Below, in pieces: positions 1-11,500 of a DNA stretch of 64,000 bases. Origin of the DNA: Caprimulgus europaeus (lineage: Eukaryota; Chordata; Aves; Caprimulgiformes; Caprimulgidae); assembly GCA_907165065.1 (NCBI GenBank), contig OU015528.1, positions 32,944,515 to 33,008,514 of the forward strand, read 5' to 3'. The notes under the pieces are model-generated. The model was given only the letters and a program-made list of their open reading frames with translations. It was not told where the DNA came from and did no database searches. Position 1 is the first letter of the stretch. Each line of letters begins with the position of its first letter. Position numbers and translations under genes: made by a program.

Positions 1-561
1 AGTCTTGTATGTAACACAGTCATACGCTAAAACAGAGTCCTTGGTGGGAATGTATTTCAACACCTAGTTCAAATCTAGTTTTTATTCTAAAACTGCTTTA
101 GAAAATCTGTAAATATTGGAGAAAGGGGTTGTGTGTTTTTTAATGCCAACATTTATTCTTAGTCATGAGAAGCTTAAGGCTAGAATGGAGGAACCTAGTC
201 TGACTACTTTGTGTTCTGATAAGATACCACTTCTCACCCATTTACTCTTGAATTGAAAGCAGTTAACTTGCTACCTAAATAATGTATTCCAGAAAGTTTT
301 CTGACCTTGATTTTGGAGCTACTCAAGATATCAAAGCTCCACCAGTTTTCTTGTCCGCTTGTTACAGACATTAATTACCACGTATTTATTATACGTTTAA
401 TTATTTGGTGGTTTTTGTACTTAACGGGTTTCAAAAACTTTTTTTTTTTAATTCTCAAAGGTTCTATCAAGTTATCTCATCAAGTGTAAAAGTGTAAACT
501 TTTTTTTTCCATTTGACCAATGATTATCAGGTGTAAATACATTAGTAGTGTACATCTACAG
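1..561. other. AT-rich non-coding DNA, no gene seen
   Basis: No exon-like segment, RNA gene or recognisable repeat is visible. Short T-runs occur near 440-450 and 500-510. It is probably FRS2 5' intron or upstream flank; the sequence alone cannot say which. Confidence 0.5.
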
Positions 562-567
562 TCCAGA

Positions 568-1176
568 TGGGCTGTATCCTGGGCTGCATCAAAAGAAGTG
601 TGGCCAGCAGGTTAGAGTGGTGATTTTGCCCCTCTGCTCTGCTGAGATCTCACGTGGAATACTGTGCCCAGCTTTGGAGCCCTCAACACAAGAAGGACAT
701 GTACCTGTTGGAGCGTGTCCAGAGGAGGGCCACAAAAATTATCAAAGGGCTGGAGCACCTCTCCTGTGATGAGAGGCTGAGAGAGTTGGGGCTGTTCAGC
801 CTGGACATGAGAAGGCTCCAGGGGAACCTTATAGCGGCCTTCCAGTACCTGAAAGGTGCCTACAAGAAAGCTGGGGAGGGACTGTTCACAAGGGCATGTA
901 GCAATAGGATGAGGGGTAATGGTTTTAAGCTAGAAAAGGGTAGATTTAGGTTGGATATTAGGAGAAAGCTCTTCAATATGAGGGTGGTAGATCATTGGAA
1001 CAGGTTGCCCGGAGAGGTAGTCGAGGCCCCGTCCCTGGAGATATTCAAGGTTGGGCCTGATGGGGCTCTGAGCAACCTACTCTAGTAAAGATGTCCCTGC
1101 TCACTGCAGGGGGGTGGGACTAGATGACCTTTGAGGGTCCCTTCCAACCCAATACATTCTATGATTCTATGATTTA
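568..1176 (+). mobile_element. CR1 LINE fragment, 5'-truncated, with intact 3' end
   Basis: The segment holds the C-terminal part of CR1 ORF2. An open frame at 654-1085 encodes the family's characteristic stretches (LLERVQRRATK, ELGLFSL, DHWNRLPGEVVE) and ends in a stop at 1083-1085. It is followed by the short CR1 3'UTR ('gggactagatgacctttgag') and two copies of the terminal 8-mer ATTCTATG ending near 1174. The 5' end is truncated around 568, as is usual for LINE insertions by target-primed reverse transcription. The reverse-transcriptase core is missing, so this copy cannot move by itself. Its sense is the same as FRS2. Confidence 0.93.
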
Positions 1177-2048
1177 TTAAACTGTAACTTCTAAACCTAG
1201 AGGTCCCATTTTAATCCATTTGTAATTAACTTAACTTGCTTAGGATAGTACAGCTCGTGTATCTGGCAGTCTCTCGCGTCTCTCATCTCTACTTGAAGTC
1301 TAGTTTAAGATGTTGAAAATACAAATCTAGTTCTTAGAATTGAGCAAATTAAAATAGATTGTTGTCATCTTTCCATCCTTATTTAAGTAAGTGCTAGCAA
1401 GCTTTATGAGCTTGTTATTTAAATTAGTTTTATGCCGAAACATTTTACATCCTGTGTTTTTAAACAAATGGTCTTGCTTTGCTAGAGACCACACCAAGTT
1501 TTCACCCACAAGATGCTGTAGTTGTAGAATCTCTAAGTGATTGTTTTTTGTATCATCTTTGGGCAGACTTCTAATACCCTGAAGCAGCAAACTGGCTGTT
1601 TAAACTATGTAATTAAAGTTATCCTTTTCTAGAAAATTGTTGGATTTGGGTGGTATCCCATTTTGCTTGTTGCACCTGCTTTAAAATTATCTGCAAGTCC
1701 CATGGATGGGTCAGAATCATAACTTTACTGTTTCTGTTGAAAAAAACCCTGCCTAAACCTGAGTTCTTCTGTGTTCTGTCCTTTCTTTCAGGTTTTCTGT
1801 GACTTTTCATTGACAGTAAGGTATGATTGATTATTTAGCTGCAGCAAAGAATAGAGTAACTACAAAGGTCTATCTGTGGGTGTAGTTTCAAAGAGCTTTT
1901 CTTTTTGTGGTGCTGTTGGTATAAACAGTGCCACCCCCTTATTTATGTTTGGATGTTCATATGATAAACCTGATCAGGAAGCTAATCCAGATTAAAAAAT
2001 AGCTGAGCAAGGAAAATAATGATTATTTTTAACTCAGATCAGTTATGA
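1177..2048. other. Non-coding DNA between two repeats
   Basis: I see no gene, conserved-looking exon or repeat here. Antisense frames at 1327-1590 and 1619-1810 look like chance openings in AT-rich sequence, with no recognisable protein features. Confidence 0.5.
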
Positions 2049-2053
2049 GTGAC

Positions 2054-3111
2054 TGTCATGGTTTAGGCCCAGCTGACAGCTAAGCCCCGTGTGACCACTC
2101 ACTCCTCTCTCCTTGTGGGATGGGGAGGAGAAAATAATGAAAGGCTCGTGGGTCGAGACAGGGACAGGGAGGGATCACTCACCAGTTACGGTCATGGACA
2201 GAAACAGACTTGACTTGGGGAAAAAAAATAATTTAAATTGTTAACAATCAAATCAGAGTAGGATAATGACACAAAAAAACAGATGTTAAAACACTTTCTG
2301 CCCACCCCTCCCTTCTTCCTGGGCTCAGCTCCGCTCCTGATTTCTCTACCTCCTCCCCACAAGCAGTGCAGAGGGACAGTGAATGGGAGTTTCAGTCAGT
2401 TCTTCACATTTTGTCTCTGCTGCTCCTTCCTCCTCAGGAGGAAGACTCTTCACACTCTTCCCCTGCTCCAGCATGGGGTCCTTCCCATGGGAGACAGTCC
2501 TTCACAAATTTCAACACGAGTCCTTCCCATGGACTGCAGTTCTTCATTAACTTAATTAACCAGCGTCGGTCCCTTCCATGGGGTGCAGTCCTTCAGGAAC
2601 ACACTGCTCCAGTGTGGGCTCCTCTCTCCATGGATCCACTGGTCCTGCCAGGAGCCTGCTCCAGCGCGGGCTTTCCACGGGGTCACAGCCTCCTTCGGGC
2701 ACCCACCTGCTCTGGCATTGAATCCTCCATGGGCTGCAGGTGAATCTCTGCTCCACTTTGAACCTCCATGGTCTGCAGGGAGACAGCTTGTCTCACCATG
2801 ATGATTCATCATGGGTTGTTGCAGGCAAATCTCTGCTCCAGTGCATCTCCTCCCCCTCCTTCTTCAGGGACTTTGGTGTCTGCAGAGTTTCTCTCACATC
2901 CCATTCCCCTCTCTGCTGCAGGTTTCCCCAGCAGTTTTTTTCCTCCTTTTTAATGTGTTACCACAGAGGTGCCTCCACCACTGCTGATGGGCTCAGCCTT
3001 GGCCAGTGGCAAGTCTGGCTTGGAGTCAGGGGAGCTTCTAGTGGCTTCTTAGAGGAGCCACCCCTGTAGCCCCTCCCGCACTACAAACACTGTGCAACAT
3101 AGACCAATACA
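2054..3111 (-). mobile_element. Solo LTR of an avian endogenous retrovirus, with target-site duplication
   Basis: The element starts with TGTCATGG and ends with ..ACA, so it has TG...CA termini. It is flanked on both sides by GTGAC (2049-2053 and 3112-3116); one more base, A, also matches. The first ~150 bp, read on the minus strand, look like a U5 region ending in CATGACA. This resembles the end of the plus-strand LTR at 33407-34022, hence the minus orientation. The middle (about 2460-2830) is made of degenerate repeats containing 'ccatgg..tgcag' and 'ctgctccag'. No gag, pol or env is present, so this looks like an LTR left by LTR-LTR recombination. Frames inside it are not genes. Confidence 0.85.
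2460..2830. repeat. Degenerate internal repeat array in the LTR
   Basis: Units of roughly 30-60 bp recur, each with a 'ccatgg' or 'ccacgg' core, a 'ctgcag' or 'tgcagt' box and a 'tctgctcca' or 'ctgctccag' box. Examples lie near 2505-2540, 2575-2610, 2620-2665, 2725-2770 and 2815-2845. Spacing is uneven and units are diverged, so this is an old minisatellite-like expansion within the LTR. Confidence 0.6.
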
Positions 3112-3116
3112 GTGAC

Positions 3117-6100
3117 TTTCTGATGCTTGGAAGTGATGGGTAACTGAAGAAATGTAGAAAGTAAAACCCGAGATAGTTGAAATTCAGGTGGGTGTATGGT
3201 TTTGTTACTAGTTTTTTGTTTGTATTTTGTTTCTCAGTAGCGATAGATGGTATTTTGCATACATTTAGGCAGAGCTATACGTATTAACTGGAGGAGGAAC
3301 ATTAAGTGAATTTATCTCTGGTCGAGTTGTGCTAACAAAGCTGTGATCTGGGTATGCCTTGAAGTCCCAGCTGAGCTAAGCACGCAGCTGGCTGCAGTCC
3401 TACTCCCTCCTGCACATTCCTGCCTTCTCTCAGTTGTGCCAGCTCTGTCACTAGGCCAGCAGGGAGGCAGCTCGGAAAGCTAAACTAGCTGAAATGTAAC
3501 CTTCCAAAAATATTTTTTCTGCTGGTCTTGCTCCATGAAGCAGCTCACCATGGATGCTGATGAGAGCCAGAGTTCACCTGTGGCCAGGAGCAGTAGGAGA
3601 GCCCATTGCAGTACCTCTGGCTTGTATTATCATGTAGTCTCTGGACAGCAGGAGTGTGACCTCCTGAGAGGTGGCTGCATGTATTTACAAGCAGCTCTGC
3701 CATCCTGCTCTCTGTACAGCCTTCCTGTCCCTCCGCACTACCGCTGCCTGACCTCTGCCTGGTTTTGACAGTCACCTCTTCTTTCTACTCCCCTGGCACC
3801 CTTGCAGTTCTCCATCACCTCCTGCAAAGTGCTGCTCAAACTTGGGGGGAGAGGAGGAGGAATGGGAAGGTGAAATGAGACTTGAGCTTCTGGACTTCAG
3901 TTTGAGGAGTGCTGGTTTAGGAGATGCAGTGGCTGGTGTATGAATAGGGACTCTTCATAAAGGAGACAACTTGCCTGCTTTACCCAATAAAGTCAGGAAT
4001 ACTTTGGAATTGACAACTCCTGTGGAGATCTGCAGGGCTTTCAGAGCATCAGTAGCACATTTATTTTGGTTTCTTGTTTGCAAGGCCATTTTAAAGTTTA
4101 ATAATAAAAAATGTAACAGGAGAGCTACTGTTTGTACCTTTGAAGCTGATGTACTCTACTAAGTGATGCTATTTCAATATCCATTAAATAGCAGAGCTGG
4201 CACAGAATAATGAGAGTGTGATCTGTTTGGGTAGTGTTATTGATGAAAGACAGTATAATATAAATATGAAGAATTAATATAACGTACCCTAGGAGCACAT
4301 GTGTTAGTTGGTGTGTGTCCTCCTACCCTCACATTCATTGTATATGTTTTACACTGTGGGAGTTTATCAGAAAAAAAAAAAATTATATAGCTGCAGAGGG
4401 TAAGTTCTGGAGGCTGTAGTCCCAAGTAAAGACAAGAAAGATCCTGTTGTGGAATTGATACAATTTTCAAAGGGTGCTATGGGTGTTGCTTTGACGTAGT
4501 CATGGCTAGTAATGGTAATAGTCTTGGCATCTTCAGCAGTCTCTAGAATTAATCCTTTATGAGAGAAAATGGGCATTCAATATAGCCATCAGATGCTAGC
4601 AAAATGGATGGGCAAGGTCAAGCTTGCCCATGCTAGCTGTAAAGCAAATCAGCTTGTTTTCCATGTGCAAGGGTGTTTGAAGTTTTAGTGTGGTATTTTA
4701 AACCACATCGACCTCATTCTTAATATCTAGAAGTTGCAGAAGTTTGCAGCATGTAAGATTCACTCATAAAATAACACAGAATCATAAAGCCAACATAGAG
4801 TCTTATTTAGGGAGTACCACTGAATGCAGTTGGTAGAGAAACAAAAAAAAAATATATGAAGGCTTTGAGGGCTACCCTATTTCAATTAATATTTGACACT
4901 GTACAGTACTCAAGAATTCCCTGTAGCCAAGGAGAGGTAGAGATGCGTGAGGTTTGTCTGAGGCCGAAACTTAAGGCTACTGTCCCAGCACCAGGAGGGT
5001 TCAGTGCACTTTCTAGACCTTTCATTTAGGAGATTTTTTTTTTTTTTTTAAATGGCATTGTGTCACTCTTTTGCTCTTTCAGATGGGACTACAGGTGAGT
5101 ATATATATTTATGAATCCCAGTCTTGGATATGACTGCTGTGTGAAAACATGTGCTGCACATATTCAGGCATCATAGTTGTTGATTAGAAAACATGCACGT
5201 GCTATCAAGATAAGAATCCAGAAAGGATATTTTTATCCTTAAATATTATCTGCCACTTAAGATAACAGGTGATAGTTTCAGTACAATAAGGTGAATATAA
5301 CTGTTCTGTTTAGCTGAAGGTACCAATGCTTATAAATGTCATGTGACATGCAAAGTCAACAGTTTAATCCTGAAAATCTTCCATAGAAGTTAGTTTCTAA
5401 ATTACATGTAGTCAGATTTGTTAATGGAAGGAATCTTGTGGAAGGACTTGTTTAAATAAAAGGATATATGACTTTTTTTGGTGAGGGAAGTTTAATTTTA
5501 TTGTAAACTTCTGTTCTTCAAAATGGGCACCTTCACTGTACAAACAGTCTTTCAAATAACAAATCTCTGACAATAAAATGCTTGAAGAATAGCCTTCAGT
5601 AATGTCTTGGGAAGATTTAAGTCTTACAAAAAGAAAAATAAAATCAGATTTTTTTTTTTTTTTAAATCCCACCATCTTAAATCAGTTCACCCCAGCTAAT
5701 ACTCTACCAACTGTATCTTTATTACATGGAAATAGGGATTTAGCAAAGTGTCGCAGGGAAAAAATAATTTTGTAAATAGTAGCAAATCATGAAGTCCACA
5801 ACTGATGGTACTGAGGAATTTTAAAATGTGGCTGGGTTTGCAAGCCGTGTGTGCATTCTTACATTACAGTCCATTATTTTGAAAAGTACTCAAGCTAGCT
5901 TTGTAATGAAACCAGTGGTTCTATGACAATTATTTTCCAATACTAATTGAAGAGAAAATTAGTTTCTCTTTTTAGGAAAAATGGTGTAACAAAATTCAGT
6001 GCAAGATCCTATGGAAGGGCAAGGTGGTATTTGTTAATCTGATCTTTTAATTTACTTGACACTTGTTCTCTGACAGATTTCATTTGCTTGCACTCTTGTG

Positions 6101-6283
6101 TTCACTTGCTCAACAAGCAGCAAGACTTGTGCCCAAGTGGTTTAGCCACGATCTCTTATGAGTGACACAGGACAAGAAAAAGCTATCAAATCCTCATGAC
6201 ATCTCTGGGGCGCCTCTTGACTCGTAATGCCAAACTAATTTTTGGATGATCTTTTATGTCTTTTGACTATTATCAGGTATTTG
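3117..6283. other. Non-coding DNA, no gene supported
   Basis: The stretch is mostly AT-rich, with a moderately GC-rich patch at 3340-3860 and T-runs near 5036-5050 and 5650-5665. Open frames at 3535-3768 and on its complement show no recognisable features. A good acceptor and donor flank only 12 bases at 5083-5094, which is treated as an observation only. Confidence 0.45.
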
Positions 6284-6286
6284 CAG

Positions 6287-7775
6287 AATCACAGAGTGTC
6301 AGGGATTGGAAGGGACCTCGAAAGATCATCTAGTCCAATCCCCCTGCTGGAGCAGGAACACCTAGATGAGATCACACAGGAAGGCGTCCAGGTGGGTCTT
6401 GAATGTCTCCAGAGAAGGAGACTCCACAACCTCCCTGGGCAGTCTGTTCCAGTGCTCTGTCACTCTCACTGTAAAGAAGTTCCTTCTCAAATTTAATTGG
6501 AACCTCCTGTGTTCCAGCTTACACCCATTGCCCCTTGTCCTATCATTGGACACCACTGAGAAGAGCCTGGCTCCATCCACCTGACACTCACCCTTCACAT
6601 ATTTATAAACATTAATGAGGTCACCCCTCAGTCTCCTCTTCTCCAAGCTAGAGACCCAGCTCCCTCAGCTGTTCCTCATAAGGGAGATCTTAATCATCTT
6701 GGTGGCTCTGTGCTGGACTCTCTCAAGCAGCTCCCTGTCCTTCTTGAACTGTGGGGCCCAGAACTGGACACAATATTCCAGATGTGGCCTCACCAGGGCA
6801 GAGTAGAGGGGGAGGAGAACCTCTCTTGACCTACTGACCACAGCCCTTCTAATGCACCCCAGGATGCCACTGGCCTTCCTGGCCACAAGGGCACAGTGCT
6901 GGCTCATGGTCATCCTGCTGTCCAGCAGGACTCCCAGATCCCTTTCCCCTACACTGCTCTCTAGTAGATCATCTCCCAACCTATACTGGAACCTGGGGCT
7001 GTTCCTGCCCAGGTGCAACACCCTACACTTGCCCTTATTATATTTCATCAAGTTTTTCCCTGCCCAGCTCTCCAGCCTGTCCAGGTCTCTCTGGATGGCA
7101 GCACAGCCTTCTGGAGTGTCAGCCACTCCTCCCAGCTTTGTGTCATCAGCAAACTTGCTGACAGTGCCCTCTATTCCCTCATCCAGGTCATTGATGAATA
7201 TATTGAATAGTACTGGTCCTAGTACTGACCCTTGAGGGACTCCACTAGACACAGGTCTCCAACTGGACTCTGCCCCATTGACCACCACTCTCTGGCTTCT
7301 TCCCGCCATCCAGTTCACAGTCCCTCTCACTACCTGATCATCTAATCCACACTTCCTCAATTTAGCAGCGAGGATGCTGTGGGAGACCGTGTCAAATGCC
7401 TTGCTGAAATCAAGATAGACCACATCCACTGCTCTACCATCATCTAGCCACCTGGTTATGTCTTCATAAAAGTCCAGAAAGTTGGTCAAGCACGACTTCC
7501 CCTTGGTGAAGCCGTGCTGACTGCCCCTAATGACCCTCTTATCCTTGATATGCCCAGAGATGGCACCAAGGATAAGTCGTTCCATCACCTTCCCAGGGAT
7601 GGAGGTGAGGCTGACCGGCCTGTAGTTACCCGGGTCCTCCTTCTTGCCCTTTTTGAAGACATTTTTGGAGTGACATTTGCTTTCCTCCAGTCCTCAGGCA
7701 CCTCTCCTGTTTTCTGTTTTCCCATGATTGAGGCAACCATGGCATGGTATTGTGCTGCGGTTGTCTCAATCTTCA
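6287..7775 (-). mobile_element. CR1 LINE fragment with most of the reverse transcriptase
   Basis: This minus-strand CR1 copy spans the reverse-transcriptase core to the 3' end. The main frame (7588 down to 6665, 307 codons from its first Met) contains the palm-domain stretches [10 protein letters not shown] and [10 protein letters not shown] and the catalytic box FADD (complement of about 7130-7157). The C-terminal part continues in another frame (6646 down to 6362). A deletion and frameshift near 6650-6700 separates the two. Upstream of the first Met the frame is still CR1-like, then breaks again near 7660. The 3' end ('tcatctagtcca' side) lies at about 6287. It is 5'-truncated and broken in at least two places, so inactive. 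Confidence 0.93.
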
Positions 7776-8376
7776 GCTTCCATAAATCTTAGGATGGGTT
7801 AATTGTCTGCTTTGTTTTCTTTTTGTGTTTATGTTTTTGTGTTGGGTTTTTTTTAATATATGTTCTAAATATATGTCAGTAGTCTGACATACAAAGGAAC
7901 GATATATGCAGTGTGATGCGACCTCAGTGGTATCCTCCTTGTGTTAGGCTGCAGGCTTTTCCGCTGGCAAGTTGTGCTGTAGTTTGATCGGAGAAAAAGC
8001 CTTAATTCTGGGACAACTGTTGTGGCAACAGTGCTCTCTCTTATCAGGACAAAGCTAAGCTTTAATCCTTGTTCTGCTGCTTGTTCTAGTGTGTAGGCAC
8101 TGACACACACACACACACCCCCACCCATGTTTCCATTCATGTTGGAATATCCCTTTGCTTTTACTTTTAGAGATGTTTACAATATTAGAAAGAGATCTAT
8201 ACAAAGTGGGCAATTCATTATGGATTCTGTAGAAAAGTATGTTTATTCTCTGCTAAAAGAAAAATGCTGTGTGATGTCAACATCAGGCAGCAGTTTCCTA
8301 ATGTGGTATAATAGTCATCCAAAGAGAATAAAGCTCTGTAGTCCTCTATAATGAGAGATCTGGGTCACAGAACATC
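7776..8376. other. Non-coding spacer between two CR1 copies
   Basis: There is a T/G-rich tract near 7800-7860 and a CA microsatellite at 8103-8118. Nothing gene-like is visible. Confidence 0.5.
8103..8118. repeat. (AC)8 microsatellite
   Basis: Eight perfect AC units are followed by a short C-rich tail. It may be length-polymorphic. Confidence 0.9.
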
Positions 8377-8562
8377 AGAATCACAGAATGCTGGGGGTTG
8401 GAAGGGACCTCAGGAGATCATCTAGTCCAGCCCCCCTGCTGGAGCAGGTTCACCTCGAGCAAGTTGAACAGGAAAGCATCCAGGCGGGTTTTGAACATCT
8501 CCAGAGATGGAGACTCCACAACCTCTCTGGGCAGCCTGTTCCAGTGCTCTGGTCACTGCAGA
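8377..8562 (-). mobile_element. CR1 3'-end fragment
   Basis: The sequence from 'tcacagaatgctgggggttgg' through 'tcatctagtccagcccccctg' to 'cagcctgttccagtgctctgg' is the complement of a CR1 3' end. Only about 185 bp survive. It closely matches the start of the copies at 6287 and 56345. Confidence 0.92.
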
Positions 8563-11500
8563 AGTTTCTGTAGTGTTTCTGCAGTGTTGAAGAAGGAAAC
8601 ATTTTATAAGACACAAAAAGGAGCTTATTTTAAATATGAAAATACAGTATGAGGAAATGGACCTTTTAGCTGCTTTAGTTGTAAAGCACTAAGAAAAAAG
8701 ATTTTTTGTTTAATGGAATTTTGCTCTCTACTGTACAGGTAGATCGAACTACAGTTTTTTGTAACTTCCATTTCAGATGGGAAAATACTTTGTAGGGCAT
8801 GGATCAACTAGACTAATGGGCAGTATGCTAAATCACTAACAAAGGAGTACACAAAACTGAAGATGGTGTGGGGAGATGACAAGTTATTTAATTGCGTAGA
8901 AGTTGACTATAAGAGATTCAGCAGTGAAAAGAAGAAAATGGTTCTGGGATGTACAAATATGGTGTTTTACTTAAATCTTCTGGGTAAATTCTAATAATCA
9001 GAATTTTATTCAGTTGGTGTAGCCCAGAGCACAGACAGACATCTACAGAGTTAGGGTATCACAGTTTAAGAAATCAGCCACATATGCTTATGCTCTTTTT
9101 CATTGCATATGCAAAGAAAAAAATATTTAACATAGACATGCTTTTTGGCAGATGCAGTCCAGTGGTGACAAAAGGTACCCTAAGATTGTGGATCTTGCTT
9201 CCCATCAGTTACCAGTGAAGAGTCTACGTAGTTTTGATTTAGAGGAGTAACTAGCTATTATTAATCTTCTCCTTGTATACAATGACTTGGGCCCACAGGG
9301 GAGTTAAAGTTAAATGATTATCTGAATTTGTCCTTGAAGTGGGAAGAAAAATTGTACAAGCAGCACATGAAGAGGCATGTAAACATGACTAAGAAAATCA
9401 GGAGTCTTCAAAATGTGATGAAAAAGCGAGTTCTGTGCAGAAAAGTGAGAAATGGTAAATACAGAAGGCAAACTATTTTTAAAAGAAATCAGATTTAATG
9501 ATATCTTGGGAGGATGGGATTATCATTTTTCCAAGAAGCAAAAACCATGTGTAAAAGCTAGATGTTCAGGTATGGTCAGATTCCTTGTATCCAAATGCTA
9601 AGAACTTGCTGATAGCGAAAGAGGAACCAGTGAATGGATGAAGAGCACGTGTTGAAACTGTGTTTATTGATTTATTTATTTTTCTAAAACACAGTGGAGT
9701 GGTCTTAGTTTTGATAACATCTTACTGAATCTGCTTAACATTTTGGTAAGGAAGACCTTGCAGACTTTTCAGTGTTGTTTCTATTAATGCATTCAAAGAC
9801 TGTGTGCAAAAACATAAAAGCAAAACATAACCTTTCCTGAAATGTTTGAATGAACAATATTTCAGAGATTAAAATATTACAAAATATAAACTCAGTGCCA
9901 TTTACTTAATTACAAAATTTGGCACTTCGCTGGCTTTGAAGACTTGGCTTGCCTCAAGTTTTAGGAGGCATTTGTGGTTAAATATTGGAGAGCTGACTCA
10001 CTGTTTAAACAGTTTCAAGCCAGGCATCCTTTTCAAGAATTAAGCTTCTCTTTTCCTTTTAGGCCCCATTACTTGACTTAATTGTTGTAACCTTCTACTT
10101 CGTTTTCCCATCTCCTTGCCTTTCTCCTTGATCCTATATCGAAAAAGCATTTCTATAGCAGTGATGCTTAAAACTTCAGTCCTCTTTCGGCTGTTTTGTT
10201 GTTTTGTAAAAATGATGCTTTTTATATATGTTGTTCCTTGGAGGGCCTTTTAAAAGAGATTCAGAATTTCCAAGAATAAAATAATTTAGTAGTCCTTGCT
10301 TGTTTAACCTAATGCCATGGTTTGGAGTTTGATGTTCTGGCTGTTTCGTTTAAGAGGATGTAGTTAATCTGGCAGTCATTCACAGAAAACAATATGGTGG
10401 TGTGGATCTGGAGAAATTGTTTTAGTAAGAAGTTGAAAAATACTTCCATTTGTGTAAGAATGTAAGTCTTGTTTCTCAGGAAGTTCAGAGTAAGAGCATC
10501 ATTTTTTGAAGAACAATTAAAGAATAGAACAAGGATCGTTGTCTCACATCTTCAGAAGGGTTAATGGGGATGGTGGAGCAAAGTCATGCTACTGTTCAAG
10601 ATACATGTTCATTAAAGACCTAGAGTTTTTGAAATGTGCTGAAGTGAAGACTTGAAACTCCATTTAATGCTGTGTGTATATAGAAATATGCACCTATTGA
10701 GTAGAACAGTCGTATCAACCTAGTTCCTGGATTAAATGTGTGATTACCTATTATATTGCATCAGGATAGGCCAAAATATGGGATGTCACACCTCAGGATA
10801 AGGGAATGCAGGTCTTACAATGTCATGTCAGCTCAAAGTGGAGAGGTGTAGGATCAGCAGCACATAAATCAGTCTTAAATGTCATGAAGTATTTAAATGT
10901 TGGCACAACATTGCTGCCCACTGCAGTTCTCTCTGCTCATCTAACTCTGCTGTTTGAGTGTCTTTAATCTTCAGTTCTACTGTAATTGTGATGAATATAA
11001 GAGCTTTTCTGTCAGAACGAGCATGGGTTTTTTTCTAACTGTTCCTGATGAACAGTGTTCCAGCAAATGTTTAACTAGCTTACCTAAATTTGAGCATTTT
11101 GCTAAAATGATAGCTTTTAAGGAGAACTGTAGAGAATTAATTTAATACTAACATGCCATTTCAAAATTTTACATAATGACTCTTCAAGATCAGTTGGCAG
11201 TCCTGAATTTAAACAAACCAACAAGGCTCCTAATTTGCTTTTCTTTATGAGTTTTTTCCCCCCTTTTATTTAAATAGTATTGGGTATTTTTATATAGTAC
11301 TAAGGCAAAGTGGGGTGAGGGGGAAGAAGTAAAAAGTTGCTGCTCACTTTGAATCCAGATATACTGAAATGTATACAGCAAAAGAGTCATGAAGATCTGG
11401 GTGTTAAAAAGGTGGAGTAAGAGAAGCAGCAGCCTCCCGCGAGTGCGAGGAGCAGGCAGTTGGCAGTGGCTGCAGGTGCCAGCACAGGAATGCTGCTGGG

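Noticed and set aside
2283-3069. Overlapping frames on both strands at 2.3-3.1 kb
   Set aside because: They lie entirely inside the solo LTR and its repeat array; no retroviral or host protein is recognisable.
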